Positions 45,553 through 54,807 of a stretch of DNA of 64,000 nucleotides are shown piece by piece. The notes beneath the pieces were generated by a model. The model saw only the letters and a program-made list of their open reading frames with translations. It searched no databases and was not told the origin of the DNA. The position numbers were made by a program, and so were the translations under genes. The stretch lies in NCBI GenBank assembly GCA_025057975.1, contig JANWUV010000001.1, positions 62,001 through 126,000 on the forward strand. The letters run 5' to 3'. The DNA is from Chloracidobacterium sp. (GTDB lineage Bacteria > Acidobacteriota > Blastocatellia > Chloracidobacteriales > Chloracidobacteriaceae). Position 1 is the first letter of the stretch. The number at the start of each line of letters is the position of its first letter.

Positions 45553-46632
45553 ATGCCAGCGATGCCTCGGCCGCCGTTTTCCGTCAGCGTCGTCATTCCA
45601 ACCTACGAAGGTAAAGAACTGCTGGCGCGTTTTCTGCCGTCGGTTGTCACGGCGCTCCGCGCCTACACAGCCGCCGCCAGCGCACCCGTGGAAATCATCG
45701 TTGTGGACGACGGCAGCCGGGACGGCACAGTGGACTGGCTCGCAGCGCAGGCATTTGACTTTACGCGCGTCCTAGGGCAGCCAGTTAACAGAGGTTTTGC
45801 GCCGACCTGCAACATCGGTTTCGCCGAGGCACGCTACGATTTGATTTGGTTGCTCAACAACGATGTTGAAGCAACCCCGGACGCGCTGCTTCCACTGACC
45901 AGGCACTTTACGACACCGACAGTATTTGCCGTCACGTCCCGCGCGCAGCGTCTCAATGACGACGCCCTTGACGGCGCTGGCCGGTTGGGACGCTGCGTTC
46001 GGGGCTACTGGAAGGTTTTTGAAGGGTATGATGTGCTGCCCAGTCAGACGCCGCCCGACGCCGTTTTGCCGACGCTGACCGCCGCCGGGGGCTACAGCCT
46101 TTTCGATGCGGCCAAACTTCGTGAACTTGGCGGTTTTGATGAGCTGCTGGCGCCGTTTTACTGGGAAGACGTGGAACTGTGCTACCGCGCTTGGAAGCGC
46201 GGCTGGGAAGTACGCTACGAGCCGCGCAGCGTGGTGTTTCATCAGTCAAGCGCCACCATTAAGTCGCGCTTTGCGACGCGCACGGTAGAGGTCGCAGCGA
46301 TGCGCAATCGTTTGCTGATGCACTGGATTCATCTCCACGACGGACGCTGGTGGACGGCGCACATGCTGATGACGGCGTTGCTGTGGCTAGCCGACGGTGT
46401 TACTCAGCGCGGCTTCCGCGAAGCCTTCGCGCAGGCGTGGGCTGTTCGGGGTGAAGCGTGGCGGCGACGAGCACGGGAAAAAGCTAACTGTCGGCGGACC
46501 GACCGTGACATTGCAGCGATCTTTGAAGCCGTGCGTCGGCGGCCCTACGTGCGAACATTCCGCGACCCTCACGAAGAGGCTCTGTTTCGCGCCATGCGGG
46601 AGCGCGACTTGCGCGGAAGTGATCAAACTTAG
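45553..46632 (+). CDS. Glycosyltransferase family 2
   Basis: A 359-residue GT-A fold enzyme. SVSVVIPTYEG, EIIVVDDGSRDGTVDWL, and LIWLLNNDVEATPDAL (the DxD-like metal site) are clear, followed by GGFDELLAPFYWEDVELCYRAW with the ED catalytic motif of rhamnosyl-type GT2 enzymes. There is no clear membrane segment. It probably adds a sugar to a polysaccharide or lipid; neighbours do not reveal which. The stop overlaps the SufR-like gene on the other strand by 4 bases. Confidence 0.9.
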   Translation: MPAMPRPPFSVSVVIPTYEGKELLARFLPSVVTALRAYTAAASAPVEIIVVDDGSRDGTVDWLAAQAFDFTRVLGQPVNRGFAPTCNIGFAEARYDLIWLLNNDVEATPDALLPLTRHFTTPTVFAVTSRAQRLNDDALDGAGRLGRCVRGYWKVFEGYDVLPSQTPPDAVLPTLTAAGGYSLFDAAKLRELGGFDELLAPFYWEDVELCYRAWKRGWEVRYEPRSVVFHQSSATIKSRFATRTVEVAAMRNRLLMHWIHLHDGRWWTAHMLMTALLWLADGVTQRGFREAFAQAWAVRGEAWRRRAREKANCRRTDRDIAAIFEAVRRRPYVRTFRDPHEEALFRAMRERDLRGSDQT

Positions 46633-47288
46633 GCGGAAGCGGCTGGCCGTTGCCGAATAATGAATCGGCAGCAGGACGCTCCTTCCGAGAGGGCGCACTG
46701 GCGCGTCACCTCCGCATCGAGCGATTCAGACGCAATAACGCAGTCGCCGTTGCAGATTTCTGGGAAGTCGCGTGCAATCAGGAGCACCGGACAATGGTGC
46801 ATCACGACTACATACTCATCCGGAGCCCCGTTTTCGACCCGGACAAGGTAGCCCATTTCCTCGAACGCCCGCGCGAACTCTTCAACCCGCTTTTTGAGCG
46901 ACTTGCCGCGCAAACGCGGTTTGATCTTGGCTGTAATGGTGTCGGCACGGCCCTGCAAAATCGAGTTGACGACTTCGCGGCCGAACCGATGCTCAATTTG
47001 CTGGAGAATCTCAACGCTCAGTACGTCGTAAGCCTGCGGGAACAGTTCGTCGGCGCGTTCAGTCAGGCGGTAGAGATGGACAGGGCGGCCCCGCTCACGC
47101 CGCTGGACGGTGGACTCAATCAGCCCGTCGCGTTCAAGCGCGTCAAGGTAGCGTCGGACATTGACGCCCGACGTAGCCAGCTCCGTCGCCAACTCTTCAA
47201 CGCTGAGGGGCGCGCGCGTTTTTAGTAGAAAAACAATTTTTTCGCGCGTATCTTTCCCGCTGATGGGGTTAACCTTCAGGGCGGCCAT
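46629..47288 (-). CDS. Second SufR-like regulator with cysteine cluster
   Basis: A 219-residue winged-helix regulator. APLSVEELATELATSGVNVRRYLDAL forms the recognition unit and RRERGRPVHLYRL the wing. The C-terminal half repeats the CX12C pair of SufR (C166 and C179) and adds C183, C198, C206 and C207. It is a paralogue of the protein at 19983-20648. Its gene diverges from the homogentisate dioxygenase gene across about 100 bases, so it may control that gene and itself. The start at 47288 is the second of two close codons. Confidence 0.78.
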   Translation of the reverse strand: MAALKVNPISGKDTREKIVFLLKTRAPLSVEELATELATSGVNVRRYLDALERDGLIESTVQRRERGRPVHLYRLTERADELFPQAYDVLSVEILQQIEHRFGREVVNSILQGRADTITAKIKPRLRGKSLKKRVEEFARAFEEMGYLVRVENGAPDEYVVVMHHCPVLLIARDFPEICNGDCVIASESLDAEVTRQCALSEGASCCRFIIRQRPAASA

Positions 47289-47390
47289 GGCAGCATTGTG
47301 CCACAACTATGCCGCCGGAAGAAACCCGACCAGCCCAACGCGCAGCGAGGTTACCGCATCCGTCGGACGAAGATACCGGGAGCAATGCTA

Positions 47391-48488
47391 ATGTATCAAA
47401 CCAAAGGTCTTATTACTAAGCAAGCGCATGTTGACATCCCAGCCGGCACGTATGAGGAGCAGCATGGGCGCGAAGGCTTTTTCGGCCCTGTTTCCCATCT
47501 TTACCATCGCCGCCCCCCGACTGGTTGGACGCGCATCGAAGGCGAATGTCGTCCGCAGGCGTTTTACGCCGACCGAGCCGAAACTGCCGACAGTCGGCCG
47601 ACTGTGCTGCTGGAGAATACAGATGTCAAGCTTGGCGTCGCCCGGCGTCGCGGCGCAACACCCTACTTTGAACGCAATGCAGATGGCGACGAGCTGTGGT
47701 TTACGCACCGCGGTAGCGGTGTGCTTGAAACCGACTACGGGCAGTTACACTTTGGCGTCGGCGACTATCTTGTGATTCCGCGCGGGACAACCTACCGCTT
47801 CGCCTGCGCTGATGAGTGTTTTTTTCTCGTCATTCAGAGTGTAGGGACGCGCTTGCGTCAGCCGGAGCGGGGCCTGCTGGGGCAATACTCGCTCTACGAC
47901 GCCACGGCGATTCGGACGCCTGAACTGCTGCCGGTCTCCGCGACTGCCTCAGAGTATACTGCCTCAGAGTATGAGGTTCAGGTTTGGCGGGAAGGGCGGC
48001 TTACACGCCTTTTCTACCCGTTCCATCCCTTAGATGTCGCCGGCTGGAAAGGCGAGCTTTATCCGTGGGCGCTCAACATTGGCGATTTCTGTCCGGTGAT
48101 GAGTCATCGGGCACATTTGCCGCCGAGTGTCCATGTCACATTGGTCGGCGAGGGATTTGTAGTGTGTTCCTTTGTCCCACGTCCGTTGGAGGAGACGCCC
48201 GGCGCGCAGCGCGTACCGTTTTACCACCGTAACATTGACTACGACGAAGTGCTTTTCTACCACGCGGGCGACTTTTTCAGCCGGGATAACATCACCCCCG
48301 GTATGCTGACGCTGCATCCGCATGGCGTCCACCACGGGCCGCATCCAAAGGCCATCGAAAAAAGCTGGGCTCCTGGTAAGACGCATACGGATGAGTACGC
48401 CGTCATGTTGGACGCGCGCCGTCCGCTCCACGTCACGGACGCGGCGCGCGCCGTCGAGTGGAAGGAATACCATCTGTCATGGCGGTAG
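47391..48488 (+). CDS. hmgA: Homogentisate 1,2-dioxygenase
   Basis: A 365-residue cupin dioxygenase opening the ring of homogentisate in tyrosine breakdown. The metal and ring-binding region reads FYHRNIDYDEVLFYHAGDFF and LHPHGVHHGPHPKA, followed by TDEYAVMLDARRPL, all typical of the family. A perfect 15-base tandem duplication (47943-47972) repeats TASEY. Two near starts exist (47385 and 47391); GGGAG at 47378 fits the second best. Other tyrosine-degradation genes are not adjacent. Confidence 0.9.
   Translation: MYQTKGLITKQAHVDIPAGTYEEQHGREGFFGPVSHLYHRRPPTGWTRIEGECRPQAFYADRAETADSRPTVLLENTDVKLGVARRRGATPYFERNADGDELWFTHRGSGVLETDYGQLHFGVGDYLVIPRGTTYRFACADECFFLVIQSVGTRLRQPERGLLGQYSLYDATAIRTPELLPVSATASEYTASEYEVQVWREGRLTRLFYPFHPLDVAGWKGELYPWALNIGDFCPVMSHRAHLPPSVHVTLVGEGFVVCSFVPRPLEETPGAQRVPFYHRNIDYDEVLFYHAGDFFSRDNITPGMLTLHPHGVHHGPHPKAIEKSWAPGKTHTDEYAVMLDARRPLHVTDAARAVEWKEYHLSWR
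47943..47972 (+). repeat. In-frame 15-base tandem duplication in hmgA
   Basis: ACTGCCTCAGAGTAT occurs twice, perfectly and in frame, giving TASEYTASEY in a region between domains. Confidence 0.9.
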
Positions 48489-48591
48489 CCTCGGTGGCGG
48501 TTGGGGTCACGAAAATGTTACACCCCCGGCGTAAGGTGGATGCACTGCTACGCCTACATTATCCAGCTTGCATTGAAAGGAACGTCGCATT

Positions 48592-49629
48592 GTGAGTTCG
48601 CCCTCTTCTTCAGCGGATTACGGCATTGACGCCATCCGCGAAACACTTGAACGCTTGTATCCGGGCGCTGAGCCGATTCATTTCGGCACGATTATGCGCT
48701 ACAGCGTAGGCGGTCCTGACCCGCTTGACGGCATTTCGTTCTACGAGCGCGAGACGCCGATTCCGCATTGGCACTGCATTTCCTTCGGGATGAGCGAGCT
48801 GTACGCTAAGACACCCGGCAGTGCCCCGGACATTAGCGGTTGGGGGTTTGAGTTTACATTTCGGCTAGCGCGCGCCGCCGAAGACAAAAACGTACCAACG
48901 TGGGTCATCCCCTTCCTGAACAACCTCGCCCGGTACGTTTTCAACTCCGGCAATCCGTTTCGCCCCGGCCATCACATGGATTTGCGCGGGCCGCTCACCC
49001 CGGAAGCGCCGCAGACGTTGCTTTCAGCTGTCGCTTTCATAGATGATCCAGAGTTAGCTCCCATCGAGACGCCGAACGGTCGTTTGCATTTCCTCCAGAT
49101 TGTTGGGTTGACAAAAGACGAGCTACAGGCGGCCAAGCGGTGGAACACGCGCGGCATCCTGAAGTTGTTAGAAGAAAGTTGCCCGCTGTGGATTACCGAC
49201 GTGGAGCGGGCCTCGATCACGGACCGGGCGGATGTTGCGGCGCGCATCCGCGACGGCATTGCGGCGGAGGGGTCGTCATTGCAGGGTGAATATGTGGAAG
49301 TGGCGCGATGGCGACCAGTGGATCCGCCGCGCTCCGGCGTGGAGATTGAACTTGATGCTGATGGGTTGGCGGACTTCGCCGAGCTGTTTCCGGCGCGGCT
49401 CAAGTTTGACCGGGAGTTTCTCATCTGGGGTGCAAAACAGACGATTGTGTTCCGTCCGTCCGCCACAGCTGGCTTTCAGGACGCTGGCAGCGGCGTCTTG
49501 GTGCTAGACATCACGCCGGAACTGGTTGACCAACTGGCGCAGGCGCTTAAGCCGCTGCCAGGGACGCACCGTTTTAACATCGGCGGTGAGGTCGTCGTGA
49601 CGGTTGTACCCACGCAGGATGTCGGGTGA
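48592..49629 (+). CDS. Suppressor-of-fused (SUFU) domain protein
   Basis: A 345-residue cytoplasmic protein. GPDPLDGISFYERETPIPHWHCISFGMSELYAK and WGFEFTFRLAR are the bacterial SUFU domain fingerprint (about residues 40-200). A second half (DPPRSGVEIELDADGLADFAELFPARLKF onward) forms another alpha/beta unit. SUFU domains are often immunity parts of toxin systems, but no toxin is adjacent here, so its task is unknown. The start is GTG 48592 with AAAGGA upstream. Its last 11 bases overlap murI, so the two are cotranscribed. Confidence 0.82.
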   Translation: MSSPSSSADYGIDAIRETLERLYPGAEPIHFGTIMRYSVGGPDPLDGISFYERETPIPHWHCISFGMSELYAKTPGSAPDISGWGFEFTFRLARAAEDKNVPTWVIPFLNNLARYVFNSGNPFRPGHHMDLRGPLTPEAPQTLLSAVAFIDDPELAPIETPNGRLHFLQIVGLTKDELQAAKRWNTRGILKLLEESCPLWITDVERASITDRADVAARIRDGIAAEGSSLQGEYVEVARWRPVDPPRSGVEIELDADGLADFAELFPARLKFDREFLIWGAKQTIVFRPSATAGFQDAGSGVLVLDITPELVDQLAQALKPLPGTHRFNIGGEVVVTVVPTQDVG

Positions 49630-50431
49630 CGCGCGCCCGATTGGGATTTTTGACTCCGGCGTGGGCGGGTTAACGGTGTACCGCGCTCTGCGCGCCCGCC
49701 TGCCGCAGGAGTCGTTTGTCTATCTGGGCGATACGGCGCGGATTCCCTATGGGACGCGCTCACCGGAGACGGTCCGCCGGTACGCCCATGAAGACGCCGC
49801 CTTTTTGCTCCGCTGCGGCGTCAAGCTCATCGTCATTGCCTGCAATACGGCGTCGTCGCTGGCGCTGGATTCATTACAAAACGAATGTCCCGTGCCGGTC
49901 GTCGGTGTCATTGAACCGGGGGCGCGCGAGGCGGCGGCTGCGACGCGCAATGGCCGGGTAGGCGTTATCGGGACGGAGGCGACCATCGCTAGCGCCGCCT
50001 ATCCACGCGCCATTCGAGCCATTGCACCCACCGTCCAAGTGGTGGCTCAGAGTTGCCCGTTGTTTGTTCCGCTCGTTGAGGAAGGTTGGGCGACGCATCC
50101 AGTGACGGCGACGGTGGCGGATGAATACCTTGCGCCACTGCGGCGAGCGGCGGTGGATACGCTGGTGCTTGGTTGTACGCACTACCCGCTTTTAACGAAA
50201 GCCATCCGACAGGCTGTAGGCGAAAGCGTGACGTTAGTGGATTCAGGGGCCTGCGCCGCGCGGGAAGTCGCCGCCGTCCTTGAAAGGCGATCGGCTTGCG
50301 CGCCGCCTGACGCCCGGCCGTTCACGCGATTTTGCGTCACCGACGCAAGCGAGCGTTTTCGCCGCGTTGCCGCACTGTGCTTGGGCGAACCGGTGACGCG
50401 GCTTGAAACGGTGCGGGTTGAGTTCGCGTGA
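49619..50431 (+). CDS. murI: Glutamate racemase MurI
   Basis: A 270-residue cofactor-free racemase making D-glutamate for peptidoglycan. GIFDSGVGGLTVYRAL holds the catalytic-side Asp, IACNTASSLALDSLQ the first catalytic Cys and LVLGCTHYPLL the second. VYLGDTARIPYGTRS is also family-specific. ATG 49619 lies inside the end of the SUFU gene. Length is normal. Confidence 0.95.
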   Translation: MSGDARPIGIFDSGVGGLTVYRALRARLPQESFVYLGDTARIPYGTRSPETVRRYAHEDAAFLLRCGVKLIVIACNTASSLALDSLQNECPVPVVGVIEPGAREAAAATRNGRVGVIGTEATIASAAYPRAIRAIAPTVQVVAQSCPLFVPLVEEGWATHPVTATVADEYLAPLRRAAVDTLVLGCTHYPLLTKAIRQAVGESVTLVDSGACAAREVAAVLERRSACAPPDARPFTRFCVTDASERFRRVAALCLGEPVTRLETVRVEFA

Positions 50432-50621
50432 CGAACAGCTGCGCCGCAGCGTGGCGGCCGACGCAACTTCGATTGAGGATGTTCCTGACGAAAAAATGTC
50501 CCCTCACAACGGGCGGCGTCCCCACTCGCCTGAGTGCAAAGCGCCGGAGGAGCTAGAAGTCGCATCCCCAGGAACGCTCCCCTTCACGTCAGCGCAGCAC
50601 ATAGCCTCTAGGCAAGGCGCA

Positions 50622-51596
50622 CTATTTGAGTGACTTCCGAACGATGTAGTCCACCAGCGTGTAGGGATCAAGTTCGCGGTTTTGGATGCGTTGTAGAGCG
50701 TCCTCTAGTTGACCGTCGCGGAGTTCGCGCTGCCAGATGTAATGCAGGATGCGGTCGCGGATGAGTTCAAGGATGCGCCGTTCGAGAACGCGCCGGCGGC
50801 GCTGGTCTCGGACGTCGGGGTGTTCAGCCACAAAGGCAAGATAACGCTCAACAGCTGTCGCTAAGTCTTCCAGACCAACCGGTGGCGTCGCTGTAGCGAC
50901 TGTGCGGACGATCGGCGGTTGCCAACCGTCAGGGCGGACGGCGAGTTCGAGCAGGGCTTCGAGTTCCATCTGGGTGCGCTCAACGCCGTCCCGGTCGGCT
51001 TTGTTGATGACGAAGACATCGCCGATTTCCATAATGCCAGCTTTGATGGACTGAATGTCGTCGCCCATCCCCGGCACGACAACAACCACCGTCACGTCGG
51101 CGGCTTTGACGATGTCCACTTCATCCTGCCCAACGCCGACGGTTTCAACAATCACCACGTCATAGCCAGCGGCGTCGAGCAGCAGAACCGCCTCGGTCGT
51201 GGCGCGCGCCAGTCCGCCCAAGTTGCCGCGCGTCGCCATGCTACGGATGAAAACATTGGGGTGGGTCGCCAGCTTAGGCATACGGATGCGGTCGCCCAGA
51301 ATGGCGCCGCCTGAAAACGGACTCGACGGGTCAACGGCGATGACGCCGACGCGCTGACGGCGGGCGACATAAACCTGCGCCAGCTTATCGGTCAGCGAGC
51401 TTTTGCCGGCGCCGGGGGCGCCGGTCAGGCCGATGACTTTTGCGCGGCCAGTATGCGGAAACAGGCTTTTGAGAAGCTCGGTCGCTTCCGGTGCGTCGTT
51501 TTCAAGCAACGAAATGCCCCGTGCGATGGCACGCGGTTGTCCAGCCCGAATGCCTTGGATGAGGTTTGCAGCAAAAGAGTCGTTGGTGGTGGCCAT
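50622..51596 (-). CDS. meaB: Methylmalonyl-CoA mutase-associated GTPase MeaB
   Basis: A 324-residue G3E GTPase that protects and loads methylmalonyl-CoA mutase with cobalamin. Walker A GLTGAPGAGKSSLTDKL, switch region VIAVDPSSPFSGGAILGDR, VETVGVGQDEVDI and the base-specificity NKAD motif are all present. The mutase itself is not in the window. It is followed 22 bases on by the end of the TPR membrane protein gene, both on the same strand. Confidence 0.95.
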   Translation of the reverse strand: MATTNDSFAANLIQGIRAGQPRAIARGISLLENDAPEATELLKSLFPHTGRAKVIGLTGAPGAGKSSLTDKLAQVYVARRQRVGVIAVDPSSPFSGGAILGDRIRMPKLATHPNVFIRSMATRGNLGGLARATTEAVLLLDAAGYDVVIVETVGVGQDEVDIVKAADVTVVVVVPGMGDDIQSIKAGIMEIGDVFVINKADRDGVERTQMELEALLELAVRPDGWQPPIVRTVATATPPVGLEDLATAVERYLAFVAEHPDVRDQRRRRVLERRILELIRDRILHYIWQRELRDGQLEDALQRIQNRELDPYTLVDYIVRKSLK

Positions 51597-51618
51597 GCAG
51601 GTGCAGTGAGAAGCCGTC

Positions 51619-53553
51619 CTAAGGGCGAGTGGAAGTTGGGCGATGCGCGTCCAGTTGCGTCAGTTTGCGTTCCGCTTCGCGGCGCGTCATCGCATCCGAA
51701 CTGAGATCGAGGACTTTACGGTAACAAAGCCGCGCTTGCCCAACATTTCCCGCCTCCGCCTGCAGGTCGCCCAGCGCCGCCCACCAGACGGCTTCATCCG
51801 GTTTGCTTTGCAAGGCTAGGGTGTAGTGCTGGATTGCATCAGCCGTGCGTCCCTGCCGCCGCCGGATGACGGCCATTTGGGCGTGCAACTTGGCGTCGCC
51901 GGGCGAAAGTGTCAGCGCGGCTTCAAACTGGGCGGCGGCTTCGTCGAGTCGTCCGCTTTCAAACAGCAGCACGCCGTACAGTTCCCGGTACGGCATCCAG
52001 GTCGCATCACGCCGAACGGCTTCGTGCGCCAGCGCCAGCGCCGATTCACGCTGACCAAGCGCAAAATAGGCCTTCGCCCGAACAGCGCACACTTCGGCAA
52101 GCGGTAAAATTGCGTACGCGCGTTCAAACGCCGCCGCCGCTTCAGCAGGGCGGCCGGCGTTGAGCAACTCCGTCCCGTAGGCATGCCACAGCCAGACGCT
52201 CTGCTGATTGCCGGTCGCCAGCGAGCGCGCCAGCGCCGTCCGGGTGTCACGGTAAAAAGGAACTTCCTGCCGGGTTCGCCAAGCTGCGCCGCCAATCAGC
52301 AATCCCATAACTCCCGCCAGCAACCAGCGTAACGCAGCGCGCGGCGCAGCCTCCCAAGCAGCGCGAAACCCAGCCGCAACCGCCAGACAGTAGCCGATGC
52401 TGGGCAAGTACATCACACGCTCGGCGAAGACAAAGCCAAGCGGTCGGATGAAATGTGAAAACGCGGCTGCGCCGGTTAGAAGAAACGCCAGCCCAACCCA
52501 GGCTGGAGACTGGAAGCGGTAAGCCGTCCAGAGCAGCGCCCCAGTGCCTGTCAGTCCTGCGAGCGCGCCCCACAAGCGACTGTCGCGCCAATCAGTCACG
52601 ACGGGGATGCTATTGAAGGAATAGTCCACTTGCAGCGGGAATGGCCACAGGTGCATGGCGACGTACTTCATCAGCAGCACGACGCCGGTCGCCCAGCGTT
52701 CCGCCGGACTCGCGTAGGACAGTGGATTCATTGGGAAGTCAATCGGGGCGAGAGGTACGCCGAGCCGAACCGACCGGTGCAGTCCCCAAAACAAGAGCGT
52801 AGCAACGCCACAGGCGACGCCGACGCGCCAGACAGTTGCAACCCAAGCGCGCAGCTTGAGCCGACCGATACCGTGAGCGTTCGCCCACGTCGTCAGCATC
52901 CAGAGCGGAAAAAAGAGAACGGCGGACTCCTTGGCCAGCCAACCACTCAAGAGACACAGTCCGGCAGTACCGGCGGCAAGCCATGCCCCCCATCCTAGGT
53001 ACGGCGGCCGAGAACCAAGCGGGGTCAAGGCAAGAACCAAGGCGCTTAGCACGCCCAGCGCCGCAAGCATCTCCGCACGGCCGACAATCATGGCGACAGC
53101 CTCAATGTGCAGTGGATGCACGACGAAGCACAGCCCGGTCAGTCCGGCGACGAGAACGTCCCGAAGCCAAACGTACACTGCGAGCAGAACCAGCCAAGCG
53201 ACGAGGATGTGTAAAGCGATGTTGACCAAATGTTGCCACCGGACGTCACCGCTCGACAGACGTGCCACGAGCGCATAAGAAGCAATCGCCAGCGGGCGGT
53301 AGTGGAAGTTTCTGTTCTCCCGTTCCGCTGCTTGAACGTCCTGCCAGTAGTGCTTTTTGAAAATGAGTCGTAGATTGGCGGTCGCCGCTGCATTGGGGTT
53401 GTTTTGCACAATCCCTACATCGTCAATCACATAACCGTGGCTGAGCGTTTGTCCGAAGCTCATCCACCCAAGCAGACCAATGAGCAAACCCCACGCGAGC
53501 AGTGTCCGGGAAGGCGCGTGCGCGGCGGAGACGGGCGCTTCACATCGCGTCAT
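51619..53553 (-). CDS. Membrane TPR protein (TMTC/DUF1736-like)
   Basis: A 644-residue protein with about ten N-terminal membrane segments (about 20-430) containing GYVIDDVGIVQNNP and FVFAERVMYLPSIGYCLA, then TPR helices (about 465-630; YRELYGVLLFESGRLDEAAAQFEAAL). The layout matches TMTC-like proteins, which in animals are O-mannosyltransferases; a bacterial lipid-linked sugar transfer is plausible but inferred. ATG 53553 is chosen because it follows the tsaD stop by one base (TGAtATG). An upstream codon would lie inside tsaD. Confidence 0.82.
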   Translation of the reverse strand: MTRCEAPVSAAHAPSRTLLAWGLLIGLLGWMSFGQTLSHGYVIDDVGIVQNNPNAAATANLRLIFKKHYWQDVQAAERENRNFHYRPLAIASYALVARLSSGDVRWQHLVNIALHILVAWLVLLAVYVWLRDVLVAGLTGLCFVVHPLHIEAVAMIVGRAEMLAALGVLSALVLALTPLGSRPPYLGWGAWLAAGTAGLCLLSGWLAKESAVLFFPLWMLTTWANAHGIGRLKLRAWVATVWRVGVACGVATLLFWGLHRSVRLGVPLAPIDFPMNPLSYASPAERWATGVVLLMKYVAMHLWPFPLQVDYSFNSIPVVTDWRDSRLWGALAGLTGTGALLWTAYRFQSPAWVGLAFLLTGAAAFSHFIRPLGFVFAERVMYLPSIGYCLAVAAGFRAAWEAAPRAALRWLLAGVMGLLIGGAAWRTRQEVPFYRDTRTALARSLATGNQQSVWLWHAYGTELLNAGRPAEAAAAFERAYAILPLAEVCAVRAKAYFALGQRESALALAHEAVRRDATWMPYRELYGVLLFESGRLDEAAAQFEAALTLSPGDAKLHAQMAVIRRRQGRTADAIQHYTLALQSKPDEAVWWAALGDLQAEAGNVGQARLCYRKVLDLSSDAMTRREAERKLTQLDAHRPTSTRP

Positions 53554-53554
53554 A

Positions 53555-54643
53555 TCAAGCCCGTTCAGCAGGCAAACGCCCGGCAGGAGAGCAACCAAGT
53601 CGCATGGACGGCATCGGCTCCAGCGACCAGTCGTGGCGCTCACCCCGCATCAGGCGCGCATAACCGACGGCGGCGATCATCGCAGCGTTGTCGGTGGTGT
53701 ATTTCGGATGCGGGACGCGAATCTCAACACCTTGCCTCTGCGAGAGTTCCTGCAAAGCGCGTCGGAGCGCCGAGTTGCACACCACGCCGCCGCCGGTGAC
53801 GACCAGACGCGGGCGGTAGGCTTCGATAGCCCGCTCCAAGACGCTGATAAGCGTATCAACTACGGCCTGCTGAAAACTCGCCGCCAAGTTGCGGATTGCC
53901 TCCGACGCTTGAGACAACACCTCGTCCCGGCTGAGGCCTTCCGGCAGCGGCGTAACCTGTCGCTCGCGGATGTAGCGTAGGACGGCGGTCTTCAGACCAC
54001 TGAACGAAAAATCATACGGCGCTTCTGGGATGAACGGCGGGCGGTACACTAAGGGCGCACGTTCAGGCCGTCCAGTCTGCGCCAGTTGGTCAAGGATGGG
54101 TCCGCCGGGATAGCCCAAACCAAGGCGGCGAGCGGTTTTGTCGTAGGCCTCGCCGGCGGCGTCGTCGCGGGTGTGCCCAAGCCGTTCGTAAGTCAGGGGG
54201 GCAGGGATGTGAAAAAGGTCGGTGTGCCCGCCTGAAACAATTAGCGCCAGCGCCGGATACTCCCAGTCGCCATACTCGAACACCGTTGAAAACACGTGAC
54301 CTTCAATGTGATGCACCCCGATGAAAGGTGCATTCAACGTCAGCGCCAGCGCCTTGGCGTACGACAGCCCGACCAGCAATGCTCCAACCAGGCCGGGGCC
54401 ATAGGTGACAGCGACACCCTCGATGTCGCGGAAGCCGTTGGGGAGAACGGCGACGGCGCGCGCAGCGACATCGGCAATGGCTTCCAGGTGTTGCCGCGAG
54501 GCGATTTCCGGCACGACGCCACCGTATGCTTGATGCGCCGCGACTTGCGAAGCAATCACATTCGACAACACCTGCCGCCCATCCACTACGACCGCCGCCG
54601 CCGTTTCATCGCAGGAAGTTTCAATCCCCAACACCACACGCAT
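53555..54643 (-). CDS. tsaD: tRNA N6-threonylcarbamoyladenosine synthase subunit TsaD
   Basis: A 362-residue Kae1/TsaD protein. VVLGIETSCDETAAAVV starts the ASKHA fold, with the metal HxxxH in GVHHIEGHVF, YGPGLVGALLVG, SGGHTDLF and VTGGGVVCNSALR. It makes the t6A37 modification needed for ANN codons. ATG 54643 gives the standard N-terminus. Translation of the TMTC-like gene probably continues from its stop. Confidence 0.95.
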   Translation of the reverse strand: MRVVLGIETSCDETAAAVVVDGRQVLSNVIASQVAAHQAYGGVVPEIASRQHLEAIADVAARAVAVLPNGFRDIEGVAVTYGPGLVGALLVGLSYAKALALTLNAPFIGVHHIEGHVFSTVFEYGDWEYPALALIVSGGHTDLFHIPAPLTYERLGHTRDDAAGEAYDKTARRLGLGYPGGPILDQLAQTGRPERAPLVYRPPFIPEAPYDFSFSGLKTAVLRYIRERQVTPLPEGLSRDEVLSQASEAIRNLAASFQQAVVDTLISVLERAIEAYRPRLVVTGGGVVCNSALRRALQELSQRQGVEIRVPHPKYTTDNAAMIAAVGYARLMRGERHDWSLEPMPSMRLGCSPAGRLPAERA

Positions 54644-54751
54644 ACCAGCGGACGATACTAGGAATCGCAACGGCGGTACAAGGCGACGAACTTCCCATCG
54701 TCATGCTAGGGTGACGCTACCTTGACTTGCCGCCGGGTGCGTCCGCTGGCT

Positions 54752-54780
54752 TTGCGTCGGCGCACCGGCCTACCTATGAT
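54752..54780 (+). promoter_or_regulatory. Candidate promoter of the bacilliredoxin gene
   Basis: -35 TTGCGT (54752-54757) and -10 TATGAT (54775-54780), spacer 17, 28 bases before the start codon. Confidence 0.45.
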
Positions 54781-54807
54781 TCTTTTCTCTCTGGAGGACG
54801 ACCCCCA

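Noticed and set aside
50403-50633. 76-residue frame after murI
   Set aside because: No family likeness and it overlaps the ends of both neighbouring genes.
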